In this document: piece after piece, positions 1 to 9,168 of the stretch
How positions within the stretch are numbered: the first letter of the stretch is position 1
Layout: each line of letters begins with the position of its first letter
Source: Phytophthora colocasiae
Lineage: Eukaryota > Oomycota > Peronosporomycetes > Peronosporales > Peronosporaceae
Direction of reading: 5' to 3'
NCBI GenBank assembly: GCA_018806915.1
Contig: JAGKQI010000045.1
Location: 992,001 to 1,056,000 of the forward strand
DNA length: 64,000 bases
Notes under the pieces: generated by a model
Database searches by the model: none
What the model was told of the DNA's origin: nothing
The model's input: the letters and a program-made list of their open reading frames with translations, nothing else
Made by a program: the position numbers and the translations under genes

Positions 1-2
1 TC

Positions 3-284
3 GATTCAACTCGACCACTACTACTGCTAGTAGACATCAACGCTCGTTTACTCGCAGTGCTGTCGTCGGAGCAAACACTCGACAAAATCCTGGAACGCAA
101 CGATATGGCCGAACTACACTACCACCTGCCCGTGCTGCAGTTCCAACTCGGCGTGTTCCACGTGGAAAACCTGCCTCCGGTCCAATTGCAGCACAAATTA
201 CCAGTAAGCTGCCACAGATCCAACGAAGCACAACTCTGCCTAGTGCCCTCCCACGAGTTTCTCGACGTCCCGGACCTGTTTTAA
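3..284 (+). CDS. Possible 3' part of a gene entering from the left edge (unrecognised)
   Basis: The frame is open from base 3 to a TAA at 282-284 with no in-frame ATG near the edge, so it may be the last coding part of a gene whose start lies outside the window. The translation begins DSTRPLLLLVDINARLLAVL and continues through an amphipathic, Leu/His-rich stretch (LHYHLPVLQFQLGVFHVENL). No domain is recognised. The antisense strand is also open here (37-432), which weakens the call. A weak donor-like GTAAGC near 207 could mean the real exon ends earlier. Confidence 0.3.
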   Translation, partial: DSTRPLLLLVDINARLLAVLSSEQTLDKILERNDMAELHYHLPVLQFQLGVFHVENLPPVQLQHKLPVSCHRSNEAQLCLVPSHEFLDVPDLF

Positions 285-611
285 TCGGTGGCAATAACGC
301 AACATTACCTCGACTATCAACGCAATCCCGTTCTGCACCGATGCCATCTCCCCCAGCCACGCGAAATGCCAATATGCCGACATTTAGTCGACTGCATCGA
401 CCTCTGCCGCATAGGTTATGAAATGTAGCCAAATCATAATCAGATGTTGAAGTGTCCGCTTAAGTACGTATGACACGTCAGAATCAGCACCGCTGTCCAT
501 TTTCTATTGGCGCAAAGCTTCCGATACAAATAACAGGTATCAAGATGTCCCGCGGGACGGTCGCACGCCCCGCCTAAAACCACACACTCCAAGCGTTTTC
601 CCAGCTCCCCC
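285..611. other. Intergenic, putative promoter region of the acyl-AMP ligase fusion gene
   Basis: No coding signal is seen in this 327-bp gap. It lies directly upstream of the ATG at 612, so it probably holds that gene's promoter. I see no strong match to the oomycete initiator YCAYTYY close to the ATG. Confidence 0.4.
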
Positions 612-3600
612 ATGTCGTCGCTGTTGGGCGACGTGGCCTTCGAGGTGGTAGCTGCGGCTTCTCTAGCTGCTGTGGCGTCTGTTGCAGCTCTAGGCGCGCA
701 TTGTACTAAACGTCAGCACGGACCTGAGGAATCTCCCGTGCCTGCGCGCAAGAAGCGCCGTCAGAAGAAGAAAAATGCCGCCGCACAGAAACATCCGGTG
801 ATCGTAGCCAACGGAGTGGCTGTCCATACGGAACCCGTGATAGCGGAGCTGAAGCGCCGTGCTGCGTCCGAGAAATGGCGCCACAAGATCATCTACACGT
901 TCCTGGACGATCTGGGCCGCGAGACCGTCAACTTAAGCATCGAGGACGTGGATAAAGCGGCCCGTAAAGTTGCCGCAGCGTTGCAGCGCGACGCTCATGT
1001 GGTTAAAGGTGACCGTGTGATGCTGTGCTTCCCGCCAGGCTTGGATTTCGCTCTGGCCTTCTGGGGCTGTTTGTACGCTGGCGTTGTGGGCATCCCCGTG
1101 TATCCGCCGTACCCAGGGACGTTGGCCAAGGATCTGCCCAAGTTTAACCGACTGGTGGAAGACTCTGGAGCTGCTGTTGTGTTGACAAACACAACGTACC
1201 ATCTTGCTAGTAAGATGGCTACAGTTAAGGGCTACTTCTCCACGGACAGGACGTCATGGCCTGCCAACTTGAAGTGGATCACTACGGACAGTCTGCCCGA
1301 CTCACTAGTCGCGCAGTACGATGAGGAGGACGCACTGTCGTTGACGCACAACGATGTGGCGTTCTTCCAGTACAGCTCGGGATCCACGTCAGCTCCAAAG
1401 GCTGTCATGATCTCGCACGGCAACTTGAGGGCTCAATTGAAGACATGGGAGAGCATTGAGCCCTCGGACACTATGGTGAGCTGGTTGCCGAGCTACCACG
1501 ACATGGGACTGGTTGGATTTATCATTACCCCGTGTGTAACGGCGGCGCGATGTGTGAGTATGTCGCCGATCAGCTTCATCAAGGACCCGGCGCTGTGGAT
1601 GCGCATGGCCAGCAAGTATAAGGCCACGCACGTGTGTGCCCCTAACTTTGGCTATGCTTTGGCAGCGAGAAAGACCAGCGACAAGCAGGCGGCGGTGATG
1701 GATCTGAGTACACTCAAGCATACCATTTGCGCGGCTGAGCCTATCCGTCGCGAGTCGCTGGAGGCATTCACATCCAAGTTCCGTGCTTCTGGATTCGACC
1801 CTACTACGTTTAACTGCGGCTACGGATTGGCGGAAGTGACGCTGGTGTGTACTGGCCAGGAACCGCCCCAAAAGCCGACGCTGCTGGATGTTAACAAGCA
1901 AATGCTCGAGACCCAGCGCAAGGTTGCTGTTGTAAGCTCCAAGAAGGGCAAGCAGCCGCCTGCCAACGGCGTGATGCAGCTCGTAGGTTGTGGTAAGGCT
2001 ATGCCAACGTTTAACGTGGCGATTGTCGATCCGGATACGAAGAAGCCGCTGGAAGAGCTGCAGGTCGGTGAGATCTGGGTTCAGGGACCGTCAGTGGCCA
2101 TCGGCTACTGGAACCGCCCCGAGTACACGGAAGAAATGTTCCGCGCGCAAATTGCCGGCGACAAGGGCTCGAAGGACTCGTACCTGCGCACTGGCGACAT
2201 GGGTTTCCTCCGCAAGGGCGAGCTCTTTGTGACGGGCCGCCTGAAGGACCTGATCATCATTCGTGGTCGTAATGTGTGCCCACAGGATGTTGAGGCTTCG
2301 GTGGAGCAGGCTCACGAAAATGTTCGACCAGGCTGTACCGCTGCGTTCTCGATTGAAAAGGGCGACGAGGAAGCGCTTGTTGTGGTCGCAGAGGTCAAGA
2401 ACGGATCGTCGCAGCAGACGCTAGAGGAGATTTGCCGTGAAATCATCAAAACGGTGCTGTCTGAGCACCAGTTGAAGTGTGAGGCGATTGTGCTGCTCCG
2501 CCAGAAGACGATCCCCAAGACTACCAGTGGTAAGATCCAGCGCAGTGCCTCGAAGGCTCATTTCCTGGATAGCACGCTGGTCAAGCCGCTGTTTGAGTAC
2601 AGATCCAAAGCTGGCACGCCTATTTCATCTACGCCAACGCCGGCTAAGGTTGCGGCTGACAAGGCTAAAACCAACGCCAAGACTTCTGGAGAGCTGAAGA
2701 CGTCTGATGAGATTCTTGCTTGGCTGCTGGAGCACGTCGCGCAGGAGATGCAAGTACCGACGGCTGGTGATAACGAATCGTCCGGGGCGAACCCTGCTGA
2801 GATTGATCCGAACACTCCGTGGGCCATGTTTGGCATGGATTCGGTGGCGATTGTTGGGTTATCGTCTGATCTGGGCGAATTCCTCGGCTGCATCGTTTCT
2901 CCTTCCGCATTCTTCCAGTACGACACGCCTTTCAAGCTTGCGAACGCCCCTGGACTGGCATCAGGTGAGCTGGCTGGCGGTGAGGAAGGTGACGAACAAG
3001 GTGGTTTGGCCATGCAGTCTGCTTCTACAGTTGAAGAGATTGATTCGAGCTGCTTTGAAATTGAAAACTTCCCAGAGGTGCAGGGACTCTTCGGCCAAAT
3101 GAAGGAATTCGAGAGTGCGGGATTGCGTGTGCCGTTTCTTGAGACGCTTACACCTGAGAAGCGCCGCATGACGAATTTCAATACGTACAACTACCTTGGA
3201 AATGCCTCCAACCCTGAGGTCGCTGCTGCATCAAAGGCGGCAATCGAGGAATACGGCACGACCATGAGTTCTTCACCGATTGTGGGCCAGACGCAGGTGA
3301 ATGTGGATTTGGAGAAGGCATTGTGCAATTTCTTTAATGCCGAAGCCAGCATTCTCTTCGTTGGTGGCTGGGTTTCCAACGTCACAACTATCGACGCGTT
3401 GGTGTCCAAGGGCGACTTGATTCTGTGCGATGCGCTTAATCACGACTCTTGTGTTAGTGGCCAGCGACTCAGTGGAGCCACCATCTTACCATTCCCGCAC
3501 AATGACACTAAGGCGCTGGAGCGAATGCTGTCGAAGCTGCGTACCAAGTACCGTCGTGTACTGATTGTGATTGAGGGCGTGTACAGCATGGATGGCGACA

Positions 3601-4382
3601 TCCCAGACGTGCATGAGATGATCCGCATCAAGAAGAAGTACAAGGCTCTGCTATTCATTGATGAGGCTCACTCTTTCGGTACGATGGGAGCTACAGGCCG
3701 CGGCATCTGTGAGCACGTCAATGCGGACCCGAAGGACATCGATGTACGTATGGGAACGATGAGCAAGGCTCTAGGATCGGTTGGCGGGTTCATCCTTGGC
3801 TCGCAGTCGTTGATCAAATACCTCAAGCACTGCGCTGGTGGCTTTGTATTCTCGGTAGGACTCGCTCCTGCTTGCGGCTCGGCTGCCTTGAAGTCTATTC
3901 AGCTCATGACGGAAGAACCGTCACGTACTATTACTCTTCAGGAACGCAGCAAGTACTTCTACGACTTGTGCCAGGAGCACAAGATCCCAATGGGCGAGAA
4001 CACGTTCCGTGGTGCTCCTGTGGTTGTGGTGATGATCGGCAGTACCATCGCGACGGCCAAGGCGTCCGAATTTTTGGCCTTGCACAAGATCAACGTGAAG
4101 CCTATTGTGTACCCTGCGGTGGAAGAGGGCAAGTGTCGTCTACGCTTTTTCATCTCAGCGCTGCACACGCCTAAGCAGTTGGAGGATTCCGTCCTAAGTC
4201 TCAAGACCTACCTACGTGACGGGTTTACCCAGGCTGCAAACTCCCCAAAGACTACCGCTTCAATTACGAACAAACCAGCGGCTGGTGTCACTAAGTCGAC
4301 CAAGGACGACGGATTCAAAACGGTCAAGAAGCGCAAGTCCAAAAAGAAAAAGAACTCCAAGACCAAGTCGGCTTCCCCCTAA
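612..4382 (+). CDS. Trimodular fatty acyl-AMP ligase / acyl carrier protein / alpha-oxoamine synthase
   Basis: A single intronless frame of 1256 aa with three enzyme modules. Residues about 75-660 are an AMP-forming ligase of FAAL type. The P-loop-like motif YSSGSTSAPKAVM starts at 254, SYHDMGL is near 295, GYGLAEVTLV near 403, YLRTGDMGF near 524, and the A10 motif KTTSGKIQRS has its lysine at 641. Residues about 700-780 form an acyl carrier protein with phosphopantetheine site GMDSV (Ser744). Residues about 830-1215 are a PLP fold-type I alpha-oxoamine synthase (serine palmitoyltransferase/KBL/BioF family): DEAHSFGTMG at 1017 and PLP lysine 1052 in GTMSKALGSVGG. The N-terminus has a hydrophobic segment (about residues 8-28), then a Lys/Arg-rich stretch, and the C-terminus is a Lys-rich tail. 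By family knowledge the first module adenylates a free fatty acid and loads it on the carrier, and the last condenses an acyl thioester with an amino acid, giving an alpha-aminoketone. The amino acid used is unknown; a sphingoid-base-like product is inference. Confidence 0.9.
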   Translation: MSSLLGDVAFEVVAAASLAAVASVAALGAHCTKRQHGPEESPVPARKKRRQKKKNAAAQKHPVIVANGVAVHTEPVIAELKRRAASEKWRHKIIYTFLDDLGRETVNLSIEDVDKAARKVAAALQRDAHVVKGDRVMLCFPPGLDFALAFWGCLYAGVVGIPVYPPYPGTLAKDLPKFNRLVEDSGAAVVLTNTTYHLASKMATVKGYFSTDRTSWPANLKWITTDSLPDSLVAQYDEEDALSLTHNDVAFFQYSSGSTSAPKAVMISHGNLRAQLKTWESIEPSDTMVSWLPSYHDMGLVGFIITPCVTAARCVSMSPISFIKDPALWMRMASKYKATHVCAPNFGYALAARKTSDKQAAVMDLSTLKHTICAAEPIRRESLEAFTSKFRASGFDPTTFNCGYGLAEVTLVCTGQEPPQKPTLLDVNKQMLETQRKVAVVSSKKGKQPPANGVMQLVGCGKAMPTFNVAIVDPDTKKPLEELQVGEIWVQGPSVAIGYWNRPEYTEEMFRAQIAGDKGSKDSYLRTGDMGFLRKGELFVTGRLKDLIIIRGRNVCPQDVEASVEQAHENVRPGCTAAFSIEKGDEEALVVVAEVKNGSSQQTLEEICREIIKTVLSEHQLKCEAIVLLRQKTIPKTTSGKIQRSASKAHFLDSTLVKPLFEYRSKAGTPISSTPTPAKVAADKAKTNAKTSGELKTSDEILAWLLEHVAQEMQVPTAGDNESSGANPAEIDPNTPWAMFGMDSVAIVGLSSDLGEFLGCIVSPSAFFQYDTPFKLANAPGLASGELAGGEEGDEQGGLAMQSASTVEEIDSSCFEIENFPEVQGLFGQMKEFESAGLRVPFLETLTPEKRRMTNFNTYNYLGNASNPEVAAASKAAIEEYGTTMSSSPIVGQTQVNVDLEKALCNFFNAEASILFVGGWVSNVTTIDALVSKGDLILCDALNHDSCVSGQRLSGATILPFPHNDTKALERMLSKLRTKYRRVLIVIEGVYSMDGDIPDVHEMIRIKKKYKALLFIDEAHSFGTMGATGRGICEHVNADPKDIDVRMGTMSKALGSVGGFILGSQSLIKYLKHCAGGFVFSVGLAPACGSAALKSIQLMTEEPSRTITLQERSKYFYDLCQEHKIPMGENTFRGAPVVVVMIGSTIATAKASEFLALHKINVKPIVYPAVEEGKCRLRFFISALHTPKQLEDSVLSLKTYLRDGFTQAANSPKTTASITNKPAAGVTKSTKDDGFKTVKKRKSKKKKNSKTKSASP

Positions 4383-6204
4383 ACAGGGTGAAAAACAACA
4401 ACAAGTGACTTGCTCATGGACGACTAAATGTGTTTTTGTGCTGCTGCACAGCCGTTATCAACCCACGGAGATGCTCGTACGCTTCGTTTCATGTTTGGAC
4501 TACAGATTCGATCTCATGTTGTTTATGCCTGTACAGTGCGAAGCAATTCAAGACGATCAAGCTGGTCCTGCAGCAGAACGTTTGATCCGGCTCTGCTTTG
4601 GTAGATGCACACGATTGACATGTAGAATCTTTCTGGGGGATAGGAGTGCTCGGATAGACGCGCGTGCATTGAGGCAACAACGTCGGGTGTACATGTATCA
4701 CGCCGCCCGAGATTCTCATAAGGTGGTCAGCCAAATTTCCAGCGTGTGCTTCAGGTCGAGAACGTCCTCACGTTCGCGCTGGAAGCAACTTGGCGCCTTC
4801 AACTCCTCTTTTCGAGGCTCGAAGGCACGCGCTCGCCAGTGCCGTCGTACGGTATCACGTATCAATGTGCTGTACACTGGACTCGAGGTGTCGTCAATGC
4901 AGTGGTGCCGTTCGGCCGCGTGCCGTCGAAGCGCTGGAGCCTTCAATTTATGCTTTCTCTCCGGCTTCAAGGTTCGATGGCGACCCATGTCAGCACACCA
5001 GCAGCGCCCGCTGGACAGAAAGCCAAGGCCCACAACGTTCTTGAAAAGTCTTCTTGTTGCGGACACATCGCACCGTGACTGAACTCCGAATGTCTGCAGA
5101 GATTCGTTTATTCCTGCCGCGATCGCGAGATCACCGCATCGGCGAGATGCGGATCAAATCCGTCGTCGAGGACACTTGACAAGGTGAAGTTCACATGCGA
5201 CAGTCGCAAAGACCACGGCTTGCCGCAGCCAGTGAACGTTGCAGATCGTCATGGCTAGCAGCAGGCAAGCCAAGAAAAGCTCTGTGCTCCCTCTCGTGAT
5301 CGATTTGATCTCGCAATGCGAGCGCATGGCAGGGGCCCTGCCGCAGGGCCGAACGCAGCAAGACTCGCCACCGCTGCAGATACACCCGCTCTTATTCGCT
5401 GCGTGCATCGAGCCAATGCATCTGCAGTTTTGAAGGCACTGCACTGGCATTTTGGTGGTTGCAAAACTTCATGCTGTGGCTATTAAGCGTGCGTAAGGCT
5501 ACACACTGTAGTTCGGACTGAAAAGTTCTTTAATTAAATCCGCATGAAACTCAAGCGCTATTTGAATTGACTTCACGAGAGCATCTTCCGGCGTTCGGCA
5601 GCACAGCGTACAGCGTGGTGCTCATTGGCGCGTGTACGCCGCGTCGTCCCTCGGGGCCCAGCAATTGGCAGTTCGATGTCGTCGTCATGGCGAATGCCCG
5701 GTCCGGTGTTGCAGAGGAAACCGTCCAGAGCAGAGACCATGTCCCGGCTACGTGCGTTCTATGAAGCGCGTCTCTTGGTTTCACGACTGTGGATTGGTCA
5801 AAATTGGAATTTACTGCCTCAACTGTCCACGTAGACGAATCCGCGGGGCCTAAGTGGCTACGGCGGACCTCGGATGCGCCAATGACGTCCGCTCGAACCT
5901 CAAAGTGGCATTCCGCCTTTTTCCGGGGGCTGGACTCGGAATGCGTTCTTATTTGCACAGCGGTCAGGCGGCGCGCTTGAGCCACTTCGCTAACACCAGC
6001 ACTCGCCACTTTAGCATTTGGTTCGACGTCCGCACGCGCGCGAATCTCATTGGACGCCAGCACCTAGAAAAACTCAAACCAGCTCCGTGCTGACCTCTAG
6101 CTCCGGCCTCTCTGCCCTTGCTCACCTCAGCGCGTTCCACCCCGCGGCGACTACATTTGAAACATCACCACAACTCAATTCACTCTGTTTAACGGAAGTC
6201 CACG
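4383..6204. other. Intergenic region, no supported gene
   Basis: About 1.8 kb. Open frames occur on both strands (for example 5551-6063 minus and an extension to 5082 plus), but they overlap antisense to each other, have no recognisable domain and look like GC-rich chance frames. An imperfect inverted repeat (GCATTCCG ... CGGAATGC) lies near 5908-5944. The last 100 bp is the likely promoter of the Cys/His-repeat gene at 6205. Confidence 0.4.
6180..6186 (+). promoter_or_regulatory. Oomycete initiator-like element upstream of the first Cys/His-repeat gene
   Basis: TCACTCT matches the oomycete initiator consensus YCAYTYY and lies 19-25 nt upstream of the ATG at 6205. The paralogous gene at 9169 has a comparable site. 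Motif match only; no transcript data. Confidence 0.4.
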
Positions 6205-6918
6205 ATGACCACCAAGACCCAATTGGACTTCATCCTGAACCCCGTCGCGGTCGCACCGCTGCCGTCACTACTGCCCAAGACGACGTCGCCTAGCTGGAGC
6301 TCGGGCTCACCCAGTTCCGTTTCGGGCTGGAACACTGAGATGTCCCGCAAGCGCAGCTTTGAGCAGCTCCCGACGTTGGATACCTACAAGCGACTCCGTA
6401 CCATCACGGTGTTGCCATCGATCTTCGTGCCTCCTGCCATGGACACTTGTGCGTTGGCGGCCACGAGCTCCGAGGGTGAGAACTCGGACCTCGACAGCCC
6501 CAAGGAAGACTCCACGACCCCATCATCACATAAGAAGAAGACGCGTCTCTGCAAGGAGAAGGGATGCACGAGCTTGGCGGTGTCGCGCCGCAGTTGCGTG
6601 CGTCACGGCGGCGGCTCTCGATGCACCTTCGAGGGCTGTACCAACGGTGCCAAGCTGCGTAACCGCTGCTTCCAGCACGGCGGCTCCACTATCTGCCTTG
6701 CTGCGGGTTGCAACAGCAAAGCTAAGCGCTACGGCTACTGCTGGTCGCACGGTGGTGGCCGCATCTGCAGTCACGAAGGATGCGTCAAAGTGGCGGCTCA
6801 GGGCGGTTCATGCTGGGCACACGGAGGAGGCAATCGCTGCAAACTCGAGGGATGCAGCAAACGCTCGTACCAGAAGTACGGCTACTACTGCAAGGCGCAC
6901 GCTGCGTACAACGTGTAA
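6205..6918 (+). CDS. Cys/His tandem-repeat protein (WRKY19-like zinc-knuckle family), copy 1
   Basis: 237 aa. The C-terminal half holds five tandem units of C-x4-C-x9-C-x2-H (the last is x4-x11-x2), each followed by Gly-rich HGGGxxC linkers, for example CTFEGCTNGAKLRNRCFQH and CNSKAKRYGYCWSH. Such arrays are often annotated in oomycetes as 'WRKY transcription factor 19-like'; no WRKY domain is seen here, and the four ligands per unit suggest zinc binding. The N-terminal half is Ser/Pro-rich and disordered but begins with a short motif, LDFILNP, shared with the copy at 9169. That shared motif supports the ATG at 6205. A nuclear or regulatory role is inference from zinc-repeat architecture. Confidence 0.85.
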   Translation: MTTKTQLDFILNPVAVAPLPSLLPKTTSPSWSSGSPSSVSGWNTEMSRKRSFEQLPTLDTYKRLRTITVLPSIFVPPAMDTCALAATSSEGENSDLDSPKEDSTTPSSHKKKTRLCKEKGCTSLAVSRRSCVRHGGGSRCTFEGCTNGAKLRNRCFQHGGSTICLAAGCNSKAKRYGYCWSHGGGRICSHEGCVKVAAQGGSCWAHGGGNRCKLEGCSKRSYQKYGYYCKAHAAYNV

Positions 6919-7180
6919 GCGTCCGTCATCGCAATGCCTATTTATTTGGATTCGAGTTGAGAGAGTGAGGAACCTAGCCTAGCAGTATCGATGCGAACCT
7001 AGCTTCCCGTTAATGTTTACCTTAATAAGCAAGTTCATTGCCATGGAAACTCATAGCGCTTCGATTGCATTTTCCCACAAACAGAGGAATCCTTCTTCTG
7101 GAGATCTTCTTGAGTCAGAGAGAATCTCAAGCCAACATTGTTGACGGGGACCAGGACCAACCTACCAGAGACCTCGAAAG

Positions 7181-7204
7181 CCGTGAATCACTCGTGATTC
7201 ACGG
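7181..7204. repeat. Inverted repeat, 11-bp arms
   Basis: CCGTGAATCAC and GTGATTCACGG are perfect inverted arms separated by 2 nt. No flanking gene is within 250 bp. Function unknown. Confidence 0.7.
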
Positions 7205-7973
7205 GGCCATTCAAGTCGTGTCTACGTGTCATACCGGTGTTCATCAGCTGATCCCGTTCGAAGACGGCCAACTCGTCAATCAGACCGCCGTGTTAAACCG
7301 CATCAACTTCGTTCACAACCGAGGCCAGCGAAAAAGACACCTCATCTACCTTTTGTTCTCGCCAGCAGCTCTGCATGCGTGCAGAAGAACATGTTGCCGC
7401 CAGCGGGGCTTCGCGAGCATGCCACATCCGCACGCGCCACAACCGACTAAGCCCCTCGCCATGACGCGGTGCGCTTGACAGCGTGCGATTGGCGGTGGAG
7501 ACCACTGACGCCGGGAGGGCCATCACGCAAGGCAGAACCAGGCGCAAGACAAAACCTGAAATCTATTTTCAAAGTCTGACTTCTGTACAAAAAGCGCGGT
7601 TAGGTGACCCAAATAGAAGGCCCTTTGAGGCCTTAGAGAGGCGCCTTGACAACCGAAGCGAAGCGGAGGTCTGTCAGGGGACGGCGCGTAGGCCGGAGTA
7701 GGTTCCGAAACAAGAACTTACAATCTAATCTGCGCGGGATCCTTGCCCGCCACGAGCGAAGCGAAGTTGGCGGTGCAAACGCCGCGCAACAAGAGGAGCG
7801 AAGCGACCCTAACCCCGCAATAGTCCCCCAATAGAGGGCGGTACATTTTTAAGACGATTTGGTTCAGGAATCATCCTCTCTCCCAGGCGCAACCACACAT
7901 CAACAGTTGATTCAACTTGGCCGCCGAGGTGGCGGGGCCCACATTGCTGCCGTTTGAACAAGGTTACCGGTAT

Positions 7974-7993
7974 CTTCACTAACGTTAGTGAAG
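7974..7993. repeat. Perfect 20-bp palindrome
   Basis: CTTCACTAACGTTAGTGAAG is fully self-complementary. It could be a dimeric protein-binding site or a remnant of an inverted repeat; nothing nearby decides which. Confidence 0.7.
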
Positions 7994-8106
7994 CTTCATG
8001 TGAATGATGGCAAAAATTCGGCTGAAAGTCCAAGCTAAGCATCGATTTGCAAGCGTCAAACACTGCGACCAAGCTGTTGGTCATCTCAACTCGAGAAACC
8101 CCACTT

Positions 8107-8164
8107 AGTACAACGGACAGAACCTGAGGCACCGGAGTACAACGGACAGAACCTGAGGCACCGG
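8107..8164. repeat. Two-copy 29-bp tandem direct repeat
   Basis: Positions 8107-8135 and 8136-8164 are identical head-to-tail units beginning AGTACAACGG and ending GGCACCGG. This is a recent local duplication in noncoding DNA. Confidence 0.85.
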
Positions 8165-8482
8165 ACTCTACAGATCGTTGCCGACGGTGCAAACTTAGAC
8201 TAATAAAATATGAGCGGTGCAATTCGTCGCCAACGTCTATTCTCTTAGCCAAACTGCACCTTACTGTTAGACAACATCCTGTTGCCGAGCTGAGGACACT
8301 TCCATTTACGAGAGCGAAGCTGGCATTTCTTTTCTGGTGCATTGTGAACGTGCACGATTCGTGTTAAACGTAGCAGCTGCCGTCCCGTCGCGGCGCGTCA
8401 CGACCTGCGTTCGGGCTCTGTGCGTGCCGGCGCTGCAGGTGAGCACAGAGCGAGGCCAAGTTTCATGAGAGCTTCTTGAAGA

Positions 8483-8525
8483 AGAGGGTCCCCAAGCATT
8501 GCTTCAGAGCAATGGGGACCCTCCT
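8483..8525. repeat. Long hairpin-forming inverted repeat
   Basis: GAGGGTCCCC ... ATTGCT pairs with AGCAATGGGGACCCTC around a 4-nt loop, with a 3-nt bulge in the left arm. Stem length is about 16 bp. It could be a small-RNA precursor, a MITE fragment or a terminator-like structure. Confidence 0.6.
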
Positions 8526-9124
8526 CGTTCGACTGGGTAAACACCAGCGGCTTCTCGGTCGACGCGCACAGACTCGACATCAAACGCGCTATATGTATAT
8601 GTATATGTAGAACGCATGGTGGGGGATGACAAGGCGTGTTGGGTGGCTATTGAAGGCCGTGAATCTTCACCAGCTAAAACGCGCAACCTACGAATCTTCG
8701 CTCGCTCTACTGGGGGGAAATGCTGGCATTGCATCAAACTTGAGGCACGAATTGGAGCTGCAAGCCCCAATCTCAAGCCAATCTACACTCGTCTTCAAAC
8801 GTCAGCTTCAACGCAGCCATTTCAGCAGTGGCAAAGCCATCTGCCCAACGTTGAAGTGAAAAACTCCACCACCAGCGGCACAAACCAGCACAACGGCCGT
8901 TTTGCGTGGGTTGCCCAGCGCGACGTCACGCACCCCATCCCCACCGCCTCCGGTGCGTGAGGGAGCGTCACGCCGGACTCCAGCGCTTGGATTGGCCGCA
9001 ATAGCGGAGCTCTCCATCAGGCCGCCGGCTGGGACGCGTCCATCCTGTAGCGAAGTGTCTTCGCAAGGCCATGTCTGTGCCACAGACCGCAATTCTCTGA
9101 TTGAAGCAAACGAGTTCGTTCGAT

Positions 9125-9131
9125 TCACTTT
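9125..9131 (+). promoter_or_regulatory. Oomycete initiator-like element upstream of the second Cys/His-repeat gene
   Basis: TCACTTT matches YCAYTYY and ends 38 nt upstream of the ATG at 9169. It supports that start rather than the longer in-frame opening back to 8902. Confidence 0.4.
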
Positions 9132-9168
9132 CCAACTTGCTTTGATACAGCGAAATCACTACAAAACA

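Larger units (their letters stand above)
6919..9168. other. Intergenic region with palindromes and a short tandem duplication
   Basis: About 2.25 kb between the two Cys/His-repeat genes. No gene is supported; open frames lie on both strands without domains. It holds several sequence-level structures listed separately (7181-7204, 7974-7993, 8107-8164, 8483-8525) and a short TATATG-type run near 8588-8611. The stretch 7440-7860 is GC-rich with recurring CGAAGCGAAG-like words and may be decayed repeat DNA; I could not assign it. Confidence 0.4.

Noticed and set aside
4216..5082. 288-aa plus-strand open frame
   Set aside because: Begins inside the acyl-AMP ligase gene in another frame, has no domain, and the opposite strand is also open; treated as chance.
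5551..6063. 170-aa minus-strand open frame upstream of the Cys/His gene
   Set aside because: No domain, and it overlaps several plus-strand frames in GC-rich DNA next to a promoter.
8588..8611. TATATG-type run as a TATA box
   Set aside because: It is a short microsatellite more than 500 bp from the nearest ATG.
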